Assembly (NCBI GenBank): GCA_022410635.1
Contig: JAJVDF010000029.1
Span: 2,491,596-2,555,595 of the forward strand
DNA length: 64,000 nucleotides
Source of the DNA: Tretioscincus oriximinensis
Lineage: Eukaryota > Chordata > Lepidosauria > Squamata > Gymnophthalmidae
Direction of reading: 5' to 3'
A model generated the notes under the pieces. It did no database searches and was not told the origin of the DNA. It saw nothing but the letters and a program-made list of their open reading frames with translations. This document shows positions 35,767 through 47,884 of this stretch, one piece after another. Each line of letters opens with the position of its first letter. Position 1 is the first letter of the stretch. The position numbers and the translations under genes were made by a program.

Positions 35767-36710
35767 CACGTTTTCCCCCTTTTTCAGGTGATTTTGAAGA
35801 CGCTTGGAATAATTATTCCATTAATGTCAATGTGGAAGAAATAATTGGTTTCATTATGTGGATTTTTGAGATCAATTGACTGGTATCAAATAGGTAGAGA
35901 AAAATGGCAGGGGACTATTCCATTAAAATATCAAAATTTTATGATAAACTACTATGAAAAACATATACAATCAAATACTATAGGGGAGGTATCAAATGAT
36001 CATTTGAGGCAGGATTCACCTGGGAATAGCTATCACTTGAAAGATGATCCCTAGTGCTGTGTGCTTTGCCTTGTATTCCTTTATGATACTCAATAATAAA
36101 GTGCTAGGTTTTAAGGTACCTTTAGCAATTAAAACTTGAATACATAATGCAGATGCATTACAAAAAAATCTGTGAATGCCAGAATTAATCTGGTTACCGG
36201 TACACCCAAATTAAATCAAATGCNAGCATATGTTAGCTGGCTTGCAAAGACCCCATGGGGCCCAGGTGGTTTAAAAAGCCAAACTAATCACAAGGCTTGG
36301 CTTTTGTCCTCTCTTCCTAGCAAGGACAGTGAGAATGCTTGCAAAACCTGTTATGATCCATGCTGCAATATGGCAAATACCAGAATGAGATGTGTGTGAT
36401 ATTCTGTGGCTACAACAAAAGTTCTGCATAAACAATATGCGAACGTCATCTCAACCCAACGTGAAGCATGCATGGAGACACTCCCACATGCTCAGACAGG
36501 TAGCAGCATAAATAAACCATGAAGTTAATGATGTTATGGTGCAGCACTTTAGAATGCATTTTTCTATACATACATAATTATTAAGATACATAATTAATTA
36601 ATATACATTGATTTCCTTAATATCTTAGTTTTATCAGACTCAGCAGCTTAAAACCTTTTCCCAAGATGTCTCCTAGGTAAATGAAAATGCAACAAAAGCA
36701 CTATTCATAT
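35767..36710. other. Unique DNA, nothing recognised
   Basis: A pyrimidine-plus-CAG stretch near 35776-35788 is followed by an open 35-codon frame, but I see no support for a real exon. No repeats recognised. Confidence 0.35.
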
Positions 36711-36935
36711 AGAAGGAGAAGGGATTGGTTCTTATACCCTGTTTTTCTCAACCCAAAGGGAATCAAAGCTGTTTATGTAATCTTCTGTTCTTCTCTTCAC
36801 AATAGACACTTTGTGAAATAGATAGAGCTGAGAGTGCTCTGATGAACTGTAACTAGCCAAAGATCACCCAGCTGGCTTTATGGAGGAATGCAGCCTTGAA
36901 CTAGGAGGCTACCTCAAGACCAGGCTGGCTTGGTC
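36711..36935 (-). mobile_element. tRNA-type SINE, antisense
   Basis: It begins AGAAGGAGAAGGGATTGGTTCTTATACCC in pieces characteristic of a squamate SINE tail in reverse, then CACAATAGACACTTTGTGAA, GATCACCCAGCTGGCTTTAT and a degraded tRNA-like head near 36890-36935. Related to copies at 8490 and 63485. Confidence 0.75.
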
Positions 36936-37234
36936 TTGTGGAAATGACCTTCTAATACATATAGCCATAACTGTAATAACAAGTCAAAAGAATTACCTGA
37001 ATAATTTGAACAATGGTGAATGAATTTATAGCACTTCAAAAAAATCATAATGTTAGATTCTTCCACTTGAAAACAATGGAACCAAATATGGTTTCCCTTT
37101 CTAGAGCATGTTAGTAAGGAATTGTGTTTTCCTCGATACTGTTTTTAAAAAATGGGGAGAAAAGATAATGGCTGACCTAGAAGGGTAGAGGAAAAANTCA
37201 TCTGCAGGAATCACACCACAGCTTTGAGGTGGCC
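36936..37234. other. Unique DNA, nothing recognised
   Basis: Short spacer with no supported feature. Confidence 0.4.
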
Positions 37235-37465
37235 ACTTTTGAAGATTCAATACAAATATCAGAAAAAACTTTCTAACAGTCAGGGGGATAAACCAGTGGA
37301 ACAGGTTGCCACAGGAGGTGGTAAGTTTGCTTTCACTGGAAGTCTTCAAACAGAGACTGGACAGTCATCTGTCTGGGATAGTTTAATGAATCCTGCATTG
37401 AGCAGGGGGTTGGACCTGATGACCCTGGAGGTCCCTTCCAACTCTATAATTCTATGATTCTATGA
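37235..37465 (+). mobile_element. CR1 LINE 3' end, sense
   Basis: The blocks AAAACTTTCTAACAGTCAGG, GGAACAGGTTGCCACAGGAG, CTTCAAACAGAGACTGGACA and TTGGACCTGATGACCCTGG are followed by two ATTCTATG octamers (37449-37464). This is the classical CR1 terminus and differs from the ATGTTCTT-ending L3-type copies, so two CR1-group lineages are present in the window. Confidence 0.95.
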
Positions 37466-38989
37466 AATTCAGTGTTTACATCACAGGTATTCAAAATACC
37501 TGTACAACTCTTAGATGGACACCAGTTCTATGCCAATGCTGCAAAAGATCTGGTTCTGAATTTTANGGAGCAACTGGTTGTCTCCCATCCCCAGACAAAG
37601 CTGGGCACTCCTTGTTTAGTAGTCAATGCAGTTTTTAAGCTCCCACAAGATAGCTTAGAGACAGTTCCAAAGTAAAATCATTCCTATATACACCTTCCTT
37701 TCTCATGAAAATGCTATATTTGATAAAGTGGATTAGACATGTGACAATACAAGTTAATTTCTAACACATATTAGAACTTTTTTTTTATGCAGGTGAATGC
37801 AACTTTTTTCTATCACAATTTTTAGAAATTAAAGGAAGGATAGCAAGAGGTAATGCTCCCTACTTTTCCTCATGTGATAGCAAGATACAAAGGGAGTGTA
37901 GATGTCGCAGTAGTAGGGAAAATTGATAGTGAGATGGCTGGGCTAAATGATAATAAATACAGAAAATATATATAGTGGATAAGTGCAAAAAAGGAGGACT
38001 TTATCAAGAGTTATATCTTGCAGACTCAATTAATTATAGTTGCTCCAATCATTTTGACAGGAAAGGGTCCAGCTAAGTTCAAAGAGGTTTATCTTCTGGT
38101 AAATAAGGCTCAGAAACAAGCCCTATTGGTGTTTACTCTCAGGAGAATTAACAGAGCCAACACTATAGTTTTAACTCAATTTCTTTTACTGGCATTTATC
38201 TTAGCTGTATCAAAGAACTAGTTATTATCGACAGTACTGATCTCTTCCTGACCTGTTCTGTTGTCCCAGCATTTACAATAGAATGCAGACTATGGTCTCA
38301 TCTGCATGCTAGTCCAGATGACGCATGGTCAGCTCTAACATTCAGATGTTAGGCTACAGTTTCTATATATATCCTGGAATAAGGTTAAGTAGCAAAGAGG
38401 CAAGACTAATACCATCCAGAATCTGGTACTCCTAAAATCCTGCATTTTAAATGCTCAATACACAATACCTTCAACAGCACACTGGGGCTGTTAGTGGATA
38501 TGTGGTTGATATTTCCAATATCCGTGCATATGATCCCCCTCCCTCTAAGATGGCAGCATCCACAATCATCAATGATACAGTTACGGTGTAATGCTATAGC
38601 AGGGGAAAGCACCATCAAGTTGCTTTTCCTCGCTATTTCAATATAGCATGAAACATTGTTATATCATGCTATCTTTATATCCCTGTGAGTGAGTGCCATC
38701 AAATCATGTTGCAATAATGCCATAGTAGTGCCATTATAATGTCACAATGAGGTTCTAAGTTACCATGCTTAATGACATCCTTATGCATCAGACACGATGT
38801 ACAAGAGATGAGGCCTGGGCTCACCTCTGGCAGGAGTAGATGGTATCCTGCAGGGGGGAATCAGTTGTGTGGATCAGAACAGCAATGGCTTTTTCAACCT
38901 GCTACCACAGTAGTAGTAGGACAGATGATACCTTCTTATGCTGTGATAGAATCTGCTCTGCTTACTCTAAAATAATCTGGAGCAAAATT
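37466..38989. other. Unique DNA, nothing firmly recognised
   Basis: A weak MITE-like patch near 38285-38395 shares CTGCATGCTAGT-type words with the fold-back MITE at 35300, below what I would call. No exon signal. Confidence 0.35.
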
Positions 38990-40899
38990 TGTTAAGCCCC
39001 ACCAAGCAAACTGAGTGGACAAAAGGGCATAATTAAGGAGGACGTGGAGATTGCAGAGAGGTTAAATGAATTTTTTGCTTCAGTTTTCACTGAAGAAGAC
39101 AGAGGGAATTTACCCACAACAGATTTAGTTTTCTCAGAAAGAACACCAGAGGAATTGAACGAGATAGAGATAACAAGGGAGGAGGTCCTTGCTAGCCTAA
39201 ATAAGCTGAACATTTATAAATCCCCAGGGCCAGACGGCATTCACCCAAGAATTCTTAAAGAACTCAAATGCGAAATTGCCGAACTTCTAACCAAAATATT
39301 TAATCTTTCCTTAAGATCAGGCATAGTACCAATAGATTGGAAGGTAGCTAATGTAACACCAATCTTCAAAAAAGGATCCCGGGGTGATCCCGGAAATTAT
39401 AGACCAATCAGTTTAACATCAATTCCAGGTAAAGTGTTGGAAACCTTAATTAAGGACAAAATTACTAAACACATGGAGAAGCATGCATTGCTGAATGAAA
39501 CTCAGCATGGCTTTAGCAAAGGTAAATCATGCCTTACCAACTTGCTAGAATTCTTTGAGAATGTAAACAAACATGTAGATAAAGGGGATCCAGTTGATAT
39601 TGTGTATCTAGATTTTCAGAAGGCGTTTGATAAAGTCCCTCATCAAAGGCTTCTAAAAAAACTCCATACTCATGGTATAAGAGGACAGACTTTGTCCTGG
39701 ATTGGAAACTGGCTAAAAGATAGAAAACAGAGGGTAGTATTAAATGGACAGTTCTCCGAGTGGAAAGAGGTAAGAAGTGGGGTACCCCAGGGATCTGTAC
39801 TGGGACCCTTGCTTTTCAATATATTTATAAATGATCTGGATGCCGAGGTAAATAGTGAAGTAGCCAAGTTTGCTGACGACACTAAACTGTTCAGGGTAGT
39901 GAAAACTGAAAATGATTGTAAGGCACTCCAGAGTGATTTATTGAAATTGGGTGAGTGGGCATCAAAGTGGCAAATGCACTTCAACTTAAGCAAGTGCAAG
40001 GTCATGCATATTGGGGCAAAGAACCCAAAATACTCCTACCACCTGATGGGAACCAAGCTTTCTGTGACCGAGCAAGAAAAGGATCTTGGGGTGTTAGTGG
40101 ACAATTCAATGAAAATGTCAACCCAGTGTGCAGCAGCTGCAAAAAAGGCAAATTCCATGTTGGGGATAATTAGGAAAGGAATCGAAAATAAGTCAGCAAA
40201 TGTTGTTTTGCCTCTTTATAAATCTGTGGTGAGGCCACATTTGGAATACTGTGTTCAATTCTGGTCACCACATCTCAAGAGGGATATTTTGGAACTGGAG
40301 AAGGTGCAGAAAAGGGCAACAAAAATGATCAAGGGTCTGGAGCACCTCCCTTACGAAGCAAGGCTGCAACGTCTGGGCCTCTTCAGCCTTGAAAGGAGAC
40401 GTTTGAGGGGTGATCTGATTGAAGTGTACAAAATCATGCATGGGATCGACAGGGTGAATAGAGAAAAAATGTTTTCTCTATCACACAACACAAGGACCAG
40501 AGGGCACTCCTTAAAACTGTTGGGTAGAAAAGTGGGAACAGACAAAGGGAAGTATTTTTTCACCCAGAGGGTCATCGGCCTGTGGAATTTACTTCCTGAA
40601 GAGGTAGTGGTAGCTAACAGCTTGGATAGTTTCAAGACAGGACTAGACAGGTTTATGGACACTAAGGGTATAAATGGATACNAAGATAGTTGTCTGGATG
40701 TAGCCTCCGGGATGGAGCAACAGGCAGGACTTTTGAAATAGCATTTGCAGGGAGTCACGAACAGGAGCAGCATATTTTGCTTACCTCTGTTCGGACTGCC
40801 CANGTGCATCTGGTGGGCCTTTGTGTGACACAGAATGCTGGACTCGATGGGCTGTGGCCTGATCCAGTATGGCTCTTCTTATGTTCTTATGTTCTTATG
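38990..40899 (+). mobile_element. CR1/L3 LINE, 5'-truncated, ~1.9 kb, young
   Basis: It contains an uninterrupted reverse-transcriptase frame and a complete 3' UTR ending in three ATGTTCTT-type octamers (40876-40899). The 5' end, including most of the endonuclease, is lost. I do not see a clear target duplication, which is usual for the CR1 group. The open frame and the closeness of copies at 26257 and 58798 indicate recent activity of this lineage. Confidence 0.95.
38996..40684 (+). CDS. CR1/L3 LINE reverse transcriptase, truncated at the N-terminus
   Basis: This frame encodes the RT and C-terminal region of a non-LTR retrotransposon ORF2, the enzyme that primes cDNA synthesis at nicked chromosomal DNA. 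It is open for 562 codons from just after a stop at 38993. There is no genuine ATG start; the frame enters from the truncated endonuclease-RT linker (LNEFFASVFTEED at about residues 22-34). RT motifs in order: SPGPDGIHP (about 76), DFQKAFDKVPH (about 206), GVPQGSVLGP (about 262) and the catalytic FADD (about 292-295). The C-terminal part carries [19 protein letters not shown] and ends KGINGY. The next codon is N-A-A at 40682-40684. Sister copies have TAG there, so it is probably TAA, and the 19 codons downstream are not real. Lack of an N-terminus makes it non-autonomous. Confidence 0.9.
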
Positions 40900-41036
40900 A
40901 GTGCAGAAGGAACATAACATATGTACATGCTCCCCTGTCATGACNGCTTATAAATAAAACTCAAGCACTGAAGAATTCAAGGAACTAAAAGGTGCTAAAA
41001 GAAGCTAATTTTCTTCCGGACCTCCAGTTATTTATC
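40900..41036. other. Short unique stretch
   Basis: Nothing recognised. Confidence 0.4.
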
Positions 41037-41130
41037 AGTATTTATTTATATATTTGCATTTCTGTACCACCCTATACCGGAAAGTTTTAGGATAATTAAT
41101 ACTAAAAACAGAATGAACACATTAAAACAA
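41037..41130 (-). mobile_element. LINE 3' tail, antisense
   Basis: On the minus strand it reads CTAAAACTTTCCGGTATAGG, GTGGTACAGAAATGCAAATA and a TAAATA-type tail. This GGTATAGGGTGG-A-tail matches the end of SINE-1 and the fragment at 45340. The parent LINE type is not certain. Confidence 0.6.
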
Positions 41131-42070
41131 CATGCCTGAAAGTAGGATAGTTAGAGCTGTTTTTTCAACCAAAGGCCAGGTTAAAGAAGTGCTTCTTACT
41201 GTATCCAGATGGATAAACATCTGTTTCCTTTGGACCAGAAGTTGCAAAAATATGTGACTGAGGGAATCTTGTCTTCTTTCAGAGTCTCCTTAGAGCTTCT
41301 GTGCTGCCCTTCTGGTTGCGAGGCCCTGAATAAGGAGTGACAGAAACCTCAGAATTCCATTTTGGCTTTGTCCCTTGAAAGCTTGTTGCGCTAGAAAACA
41401 TACTGGAGAATAACTGCAAGGAAGTGGGTCTGTCTTAACAAATGAATTTTTCTTCTCCCTAACTGGGAGGGTTTCCCAGCTGACACTGTCTTGCATGTCT
41501 GATCCATCACTTTAGTTGGGGCCTATTAAAAATTTACTAAAAACATGTTCATCATTAACATGTGCCAGTTTCGAGCTTCTGGTGCCCATTTGCAGGGCTT
41601 TTGTTATGTATTTTTTAGTACTTTGTCTCTTTAATTGTTCACTCTCTTCTGACATGACACCAGGCTGCGGCTTGGAAGCTGGCTGACAAAAGCAACTTCT
41701 CTTATTATGGCAAAAAGTTTGAGACAGCAAAGGCCTAGTCAAGCCTTATTTGAATATTACAGTTAGGAGAATTCTCACCTTTTCTTTTCTTTCTGCAAAA
41801 GATATCTCTGCTCTGTGCTGTTTCCTTTTCATTGACTTGGATCGAACTAGATTCAACCTTTTGTTTTGACAGACTGTATGATGGAAATGACTGCTCTTTT
41901 CCATCCCGTGTGTATCCTTTGTCTAAAGAACATTATGCAAACAGAACCCATTATATGGTGCATCCACACCTGGGACTGCACACCTCTAATACAAAATTCA
42001 AGGGAAGGGGCAATATGGAGGCAATATATTGGTTAGATGCTTCCTCCATCCAAAGCCCTCTAAATTGGAG
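41131..42070. other. Unique DNA, nothing recognised
   Basis: No transposon or exon that I can support. Confidence 0.4.
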
Positions 42071-42330
42071 AGAGAGTTTATTTATTTATTTGTACTTATA
42101 TTTCACCCTATACCCAAAGATCTGAGGGGGGCCAACCAAAGGCAGCACATATAGCTTTTGTTGCTTTCTCCACAACAGACACCCTGTGAAGTAGGTGGGG
42201 ATGAAAGTTCTAAAGAACTGAGACTGGCCCAAGGTCACCCAGCTGGCTTTCACGGAGGAGTGGGGAATCGAACCGGGAGACTTCCAGATAAGAGAGCAAC
42301 ACCCTAACCACCACACCAAATTGGCTCTAG
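42071..42330 (-). mobile_element. SINE-1, full length, antisense
   Basis: On the minus strand: GCCAATTTGGTGTGGTGGTT (A-box-like), CCCGGTTCGATTCCCCACTC (B box), GCCAGCTGGGTGACCTTGGG (core), CACAGGGTGTCTGTTGTGG, then the GGGTATAGGGTGAAATATAA tail with AAAT units. It is the best-preserved SINE-1 copy in the window and defines the family's length at about 255 bp. Confidence 0.9.
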
Positions 42331-42580
42331 TTAGTTCTTTCTACCTTTGCAGCTCTGTAATAGCCCTTAAACACTATGTATGTAATACTTCTGAATGATT
42401 TTGTTGCTTGCAATTTTTAATTAATTTGGAGAGAACCTGGAGGTCATAAAGTTAATTTCTTCTTTGAGATCTTACATAGGAATTTGGAGAATGTTGCTGT
42501 TATATTTGTTTGTCACAAAAATAACATTACTGAATTTTATATCAATATGTTTATTTCTAGGCTGCTTCCATGGTGCACGG
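42331..42580. other. Unique DNA, nothing recognised
   Basis: No supported feature. Confidence 0.4.
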
Positions 42581-42695
42581 TTTCTACAAATATGTTAACT
42601 TTGTATGGTACTCTGCCTGTGACAACTTCTATCTGTGACAACAACATATTTCTACAAATATGTTAACTTTGTATGGTACTCTGCCTGTGACAACT
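42581..42695. repeat. 47-bp direct duplication with 21-bp spacer
   Basis: A 47-bp unit starting TTTCTACAAATATGTTAACT occurs at 42581-42627 and 42649-42695 with no mismatch that I can see. The spacer contains CTATCTGTGACAAC, an imperfect repeat of the unit's end. The identity points to a recent slippage or repair event. Confidence 0.95.
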
Positions 42696-43362
42696 GGGAA
42701 GATATCCAATTTCTCTTGGGTTTCTCAATAATTTAGTTAATCACTTAAAAGATACTTAAGTTATTTTCTATAGACAAATTTTATGCTACAGCCCTATCTG
42801 TTGCTTTTTGCCTCAGGAGTAAGTGAAAGTTGTCTTAACTTGTGCAGCTTTTACAGTTCTCCCCGAATAGCAATTGCTGCTCAGTAGACAGAGTAAAATA
42901 ATGAGTTGGGAGAGGATTTTTCCAGAATAGCTATACTGCAAGATTTTGCCCCTCTATACTGGGTAGATTACCAGATACTGAATCCAAATATAGTTGCAAA
43001 ATAATCTCACATCTGACATCCTGTCTGAATACAGCCTACACTTCTCAACTATAAACGTATAAGACTGAAGGGCATTCTAAGAACTCATGTGCTCATTAAA
43101 AGATGCCAGAACCATTTTTCCCTTTGAAAAATAGATTATGTACTAGAAATACCTAAATCAATACAAAAAATTGCTGCATTTGCTTGAAGAAATAAGAAAT
43201 GTGAAATAAATCCTACTGGCCTGATAATGGAGTTTGTAAAAGAAGAGTATGTTTATGTACTGAATCATTAAAATATTCAAGTTCTGACTGAACTTTATAT
43301 TATAACCTAGACACCAACATTTTAGGTAGAATAGATATTTGCACTTAATGAGTAAATAAATA
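42696..43362. other. Unique AT-rich DNA, nothing recognised
   Basis: No supported feature. Confidence 0.4.
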
Positions 43363-43365
43363 GAC

Positions 43366-43410
43366 ATCTCTCTCTCTCTCTCTCTAACATAACATAACAT
43401 AACATAACAC
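43366..43410. repeat. (TC)n followed by (AACAT)n
   Basis: A CT run (about 43367-43385) leads into five AACAT units (43385-43410). The AACAT units equal the inner end of the adjoining Tc1-type MITE arm, suggesting they expanded from it. Confidence 0.9.
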
Positions 43411-43452
43411 TGTTATGTTAAAGTGTTCCCTTAATTGTTTTGAGCAGTACAT
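43411..43452 (+). mobile_element. Tc1-type MITE, single arm
   Basis: The arm TGTTATGTTAAAGTGTTCCC then TTAATTGTTTTGAGCAGTAC matches the right arm at 10843-10884. The left arm is replaced by the AACAT array. Confidence 0.85.
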
Positions 43453-45339
43453 ATAAAATAAAAGAGATGGTGTCAAATCATGAATGTCCTCAGCTGGTAA
43501 CCATCATGTTTGTTGGCCATGACTGATTAACTAGTGATCAACAAAGATGGTGAGGCAGGCCATAGAACTGCACACAAATGGCAAACCTACCCACAGTTGT
43601 TGCATTCTGATCCAATTCATTACACAGTCACACATCTTCTGCCCAGTTGCAACTAGGAATGGGTAGCATATCTAATGTTCAGACATATTAGTAGAGTAGG
43701 CATAGAGTACCAATGTTCAGATGCATTGGTAAAGTAGGTGGTCAGCTCTTGGACTATTCCAGCACTCAACAATGGAAAAGCCCAATTAGTTCCCACAACT
43801 GAATAGCCTGGAATTCTCTTTGAAGGCCATTCCTACTAGGTAAGGGCAATTTTAACTTAGGGCCTGTGTACAAGAAGGCTTATAACCCAGGACGTAGAGT
43901 ATCCCAGGTGTAAGCCATTGTTCCTACAGGAAACAACTACCTGGGATCTTGCAAGTAGGAGGAGGTGCCCTACTCGTGAGAAGTGTGCCACAATAGCAAC
44001 ATGCAGGATGCTGCCATTGAGCTAACGCTACTCTCGCACAACATCTCCCTGATTCNCTGCTGGGAATTTGATCTCGCACAACTTTGGCTGAGATCTTACC
44101 CTGGCAGCAAATTTTGTAGCACTATGCCACAAAATCCAGAATATATACACTCTCAAAAGTCACAAAATAAAGGAGAGTTGATTGCTGACAACCAATAAGC
44201 ACATGTGCCTGGGCTGCCAAGATGGCGCTCCCATCCAGGCATTAAGCTTATCAGAGCAGTTTATTTATACCTTGATCTCAGCAATGGAAGAGTCAAAATG
44301 CACTTTGTGGGTTAGAAACATCTGTTCATTTTGCACAGCTGATGTGCTGCAGAATGGAAGTGGAAGACGAGTCTCTGTGATTCAGGTCAACCATTATCCC
44401 TCAGGCCGACTTACCTCAACAGCTTCCCTTCTGTTACTGTGAACTCACTTGACATATAAATGTAAAATAAAATACACAAATAAGATAGAGATTCCATGCC
44501 AAGACAGGTTGCAAATCCACCCACCCACTCCCCATCATTTTGATAGCTACTCTTTTAATAGCTTGACAAAGACAACACAATATTTCAGACCATCTCCAAG
44601 ATAACTGTAATTTTGTATGTTCCCAAAGATGCAGTTAGGTAGCAAAAAACATTTTAGTCCTGAAGGAGTTCCAACTTTGTGTATTATTCCCTTTCATTCA
44701 AAAACTGACAAATCAGTCCATTTAAGTACCTTAAAAGGTGCTTTTATGGCAGTTCAGAGTCTTTTTGTAGAAAGGATCCCTCTCTGGTACTGGTACTGAC
44801 TCATCAAAGATCAGTAGTTCATATTTGACTAATAACATTTTTAATTCTGTAAAATCAAATACTGAAAAGTAGTATAAAACNGTAGGATAAAAAGTATAAA
44901 AGTGGCTATATAAAAAAGATGCTCACATTTTATACATAGCCCATCTCCCTACTAGACCAATGAGAGCAGCCTCTGAAAAGTATTTCCTCCCAAGCACCAT
45001 CAAAAAGAAATGGCTGAGGAAAGAGTTTCCTAGCCAGCTTGTTCAGAAACAGGATTCATTTAATCCAATTAAAGGCCTGGTTTAGCAGGTGGGTTTAGTC
45101 TTGAAAAAATCCAAGGCTCCAATAAGGTGCAACTAGTATGACTTTGGATGGCATCTAGTAACCCTAATTCAAATTTCAGTTTGCAAATTATTCAAACATT
45201 TTTTNAAAAAAAAATTATGCTTAAAAAAAATGTGGTTGCGCAATTACACAAATCCTGTATTTGCATAGATTTTGCATTAGATTTTGAAGATGTATCTGTT
45301 CATCCTAATCTTCTGCTGAGCCAAACATTCTCCTCTCTT
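43453..45339. other. Unique DNA, nothing firmly recognised
   Basis: A weak MITE-like patch at 43865-43935 (AAGGCTTATAACCCAGGA) resembles the 35300 element but is too diverged to call. No exon signal. Confidence 0.35.
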
Positions 45340-45344
45340 TGAAG

Positions 45345-45457
45345 GCACTGTTCTATTTTTAATTGTTCTATTTTAATCTGTTTTATGTTATTTATTGTGA
45401 TCTGTCCTGGGAAATTTGGGTATAGGGTGGAATAAAAATGTAATTAAATAAATGTGA
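45345..45457 (+). mobile_element. LINE 3' tail, sense
   Basis: The stretch contains TTATGTTATTTATTGTGATC, GGGTATAGGGTGGAATAAAA and a TAAATAAA tail. The last 40 bases match the SINE-1 tail, identifying the kind of LINE whose machinery SINE-1 may have used. The family is probably L2-like or another tailed LINE, not established. Confidence 0.6.
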
Positions 45458-47871
45458 CATGGTGTAAAAAAGAAGATAGTGGTGCCGCACCATTCTTCTT
45501 TAATGTTCGAAAGCTGTAACATTGATCCAGATTGGAAGGATTCCAATTTCGAACAGTTCAAATTGGATCCCTCAGTTCAACCCAGCTCAGATACACACTA
45601 CAGATTTGGTTTGAAATAAACCAGGCTCTTTTGAACGAGGGCTGATTTAATTTGATTTGAATTGGAATCTTTGGATTCAGTTCAGACATTTCCATTCCTA
45701 ACATTCTGAAGTCTGACTTTCTTCACTTAATGAAGTTTTTTCACTTATCCTAAACAAGAAATAAAAAAAAAATAAAAATAAATTATTCATATAATCAGCC
45801 AGAATTCCTGCCTTTCTTGTGAAATCTTTTGTTGTTTGCTTGTTTATGTTTAAGGGTAGGAAATTTGGACAACCTATATCTGAACTCAGCTGTAAGATTC
45901 TCAAGGCAGGAATAAAACCTAATCTGTTTCTGAATACATAATGAAATAATGAAAGAGATGTGGGTCGTGAAATGCTATATTTCATGTAGCTGTGCCAAGC
46001 CTTTTTGACAAGAGTTTTCACGTCTTATTGTACAGCACAGAAGAGGTTATCATCCAATGAAGCAGCAGGCAGCCTTCTCACACAGCTGCTCAACATAGGC
46101 CTACTTTGTCTCTTCATAACAATTGAGAAGGAGNGAAAACAGTTCTTCACAGAGTGCTGTATGACTAGGATTTAATTCACAAGACTGTGTGTGGCATCTA
46201 CATCTGAAAATAAAAAAAACAGTTCTAAGCTGAAAGCAAACAGTGCTTTTCTTCATTTGTGATGTAGGTTTTTTTACAGGCTTGGATAAGACAGAGAACA
46301 AAGAGACAGAGAACATCAGAAGAACAGGCAGAATGGAGATCAGTCTCGACTCCCTCTTGCTCTGAGGGCCTCTGATGATGCTTTTCTTACAAGTTGTCAT
46401 TGAAAAGTGGCTTCTCCAAGAGTTTCTTTTGCTTTTTTCACTGAGATGTTTAGCTATCCAGTACCCCAGAAACCATTTAAGTTCCTTTTCCCCTTATTTA
46501 ACTTTCAGAAAACACCTGAATGGCCTATCTAAGCAGAACAGACTTTCGTGTCTAGTAAGACCTGGTCACATGTCTCATTTCAAAGCACTTCCGCTTTGGT
46601 TTTTATGCAAATGCGGGATGTTCACGCCGCAGTTGTGCCTGATTTTCTGGGCACTGCGTTTGCAGCCTAAGAAATGCTTTAAGAAGTATTAACTTATTTT
46701 AATTCTGAATTGAGCAAAAGTTCCTCCCGCCCCCGTCCCCTTGGGTAATTTTTTTATGAAAGTGTATATGCTATAACATTTTGTAAAAATGTAAATCATA
46801 AAAAAGTATTATTATAACACAGTCTCACACAACACATTTAATGGTTTCATGACATGCCGTGACCGTATCAACAAAACACTAATAAAGCAGCCATTAACAG
46901 AAACGTAAATATTTCAATATTCTGAGAGATGTCAGCACCACAAAAGTACTAATGAGATCAGAGTTTGATTTCTAAAGCTATAAAGATGGATAAGCAATAT
47001 TCATGTTACAAAGCATTGTGCTAGCATACATACTATTCAGGGTTGCATTTCTAAAAGGCACCCTTTGTTGATTAGACCAGTTTTGACACTGAAAGTAGCT
47101 TCAAAAGCAGCTTGCAACAGGCATGCAGCTTAAATATAAGACCCTGGCTGAACCTAAATGCTCCTTCCCATTAGATAAAGTAAAAGAATAGCAGCAGGAC
47201 ATTTATTTCATGATAATAGATTTTATGCAATATAACAGCAAAGATATGTAAACCAACAAAGGAAACATATTAGCTTTTTGATGGACAGTTTTTATTTTAT
47301 TTTAAGAAAAATAATCACAAAAGAAATACAACCTACCTACCATGCATCAAATGATAGCATTAAGAAGAAACGGCATCAAAAGTAATGCAATATATTGTAT
47401 GCTTTTTCTGTCTAGGCCTTTCTGCATTTTTAGTTGTTTGAACATACCAGTGGAGTGAACCAGAAAGGTGATCTAGAATAGTGACATCTGCACAGCAGCA
47501 CTGGTCCAGACCATCATTGTAACAAAACCGAGCAGAGGCTAAGACTGTGTATGGTCTTCTCTTGTATGTTTATTTATTTAGTTTAGGTTTTAGGACACAG
47601 TCCCTCCTTAATATTAAAGATAGATGGTCTTTTATTGTGAACAAGGTACTCAGGTACTGTGTCTGTATAGATAGGATATGTATGATAGGAATGATAAAAT
47701 AGTTCTAAAATCAGGGTTTATATCTCCAGGTAGGCCACCACAGAAGAACCCAAAATTATGGAGTGAGAATGAGCCCCTTTACTCTGTTATTCTAAATAAT
47801 AAAGACTGTTTTAAAACACAAAAACAGCTTTATTAAAACAAAGTAACAGGCAACAGCAGTAGTTTGGGGCT
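45458..47871. other. Long repeat-poor stretch, candidate conserved noncoding DNA
   Basis: I recognise no transposon between about 45720 and 47870, the longest such interval together with 31.5-34.7 kb. The part 46780-47300 has ordinary composition and no coding frame. Conservation is plausible but untested. 45470-45710 shows repeated TTCGAAC and TTTGAATTGG words and may be an old MITE. Confidence 0.35.
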
Positions 47872-47884
47872 GGGGGGGGGGGGG
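47872..47884. repeat. Poly-G run of 13
   Basis: Uninterrupted G13 preceded by GGGGCT. Such runs are length-variable and error-prone in sequencing. Confidence 0.95.

Noticed and set aside
35770..36050. Possible exon after a pyrimidine-CAG stretch
   Set aside because: The open frame is short and lacks any recognisable coding similarity; a splice-like sequence alone is weak evidence.
40685..40741. C-terminal extension of the LINE frame
   Set aside because: It depends on an N in the codon where sister copies have a stop.
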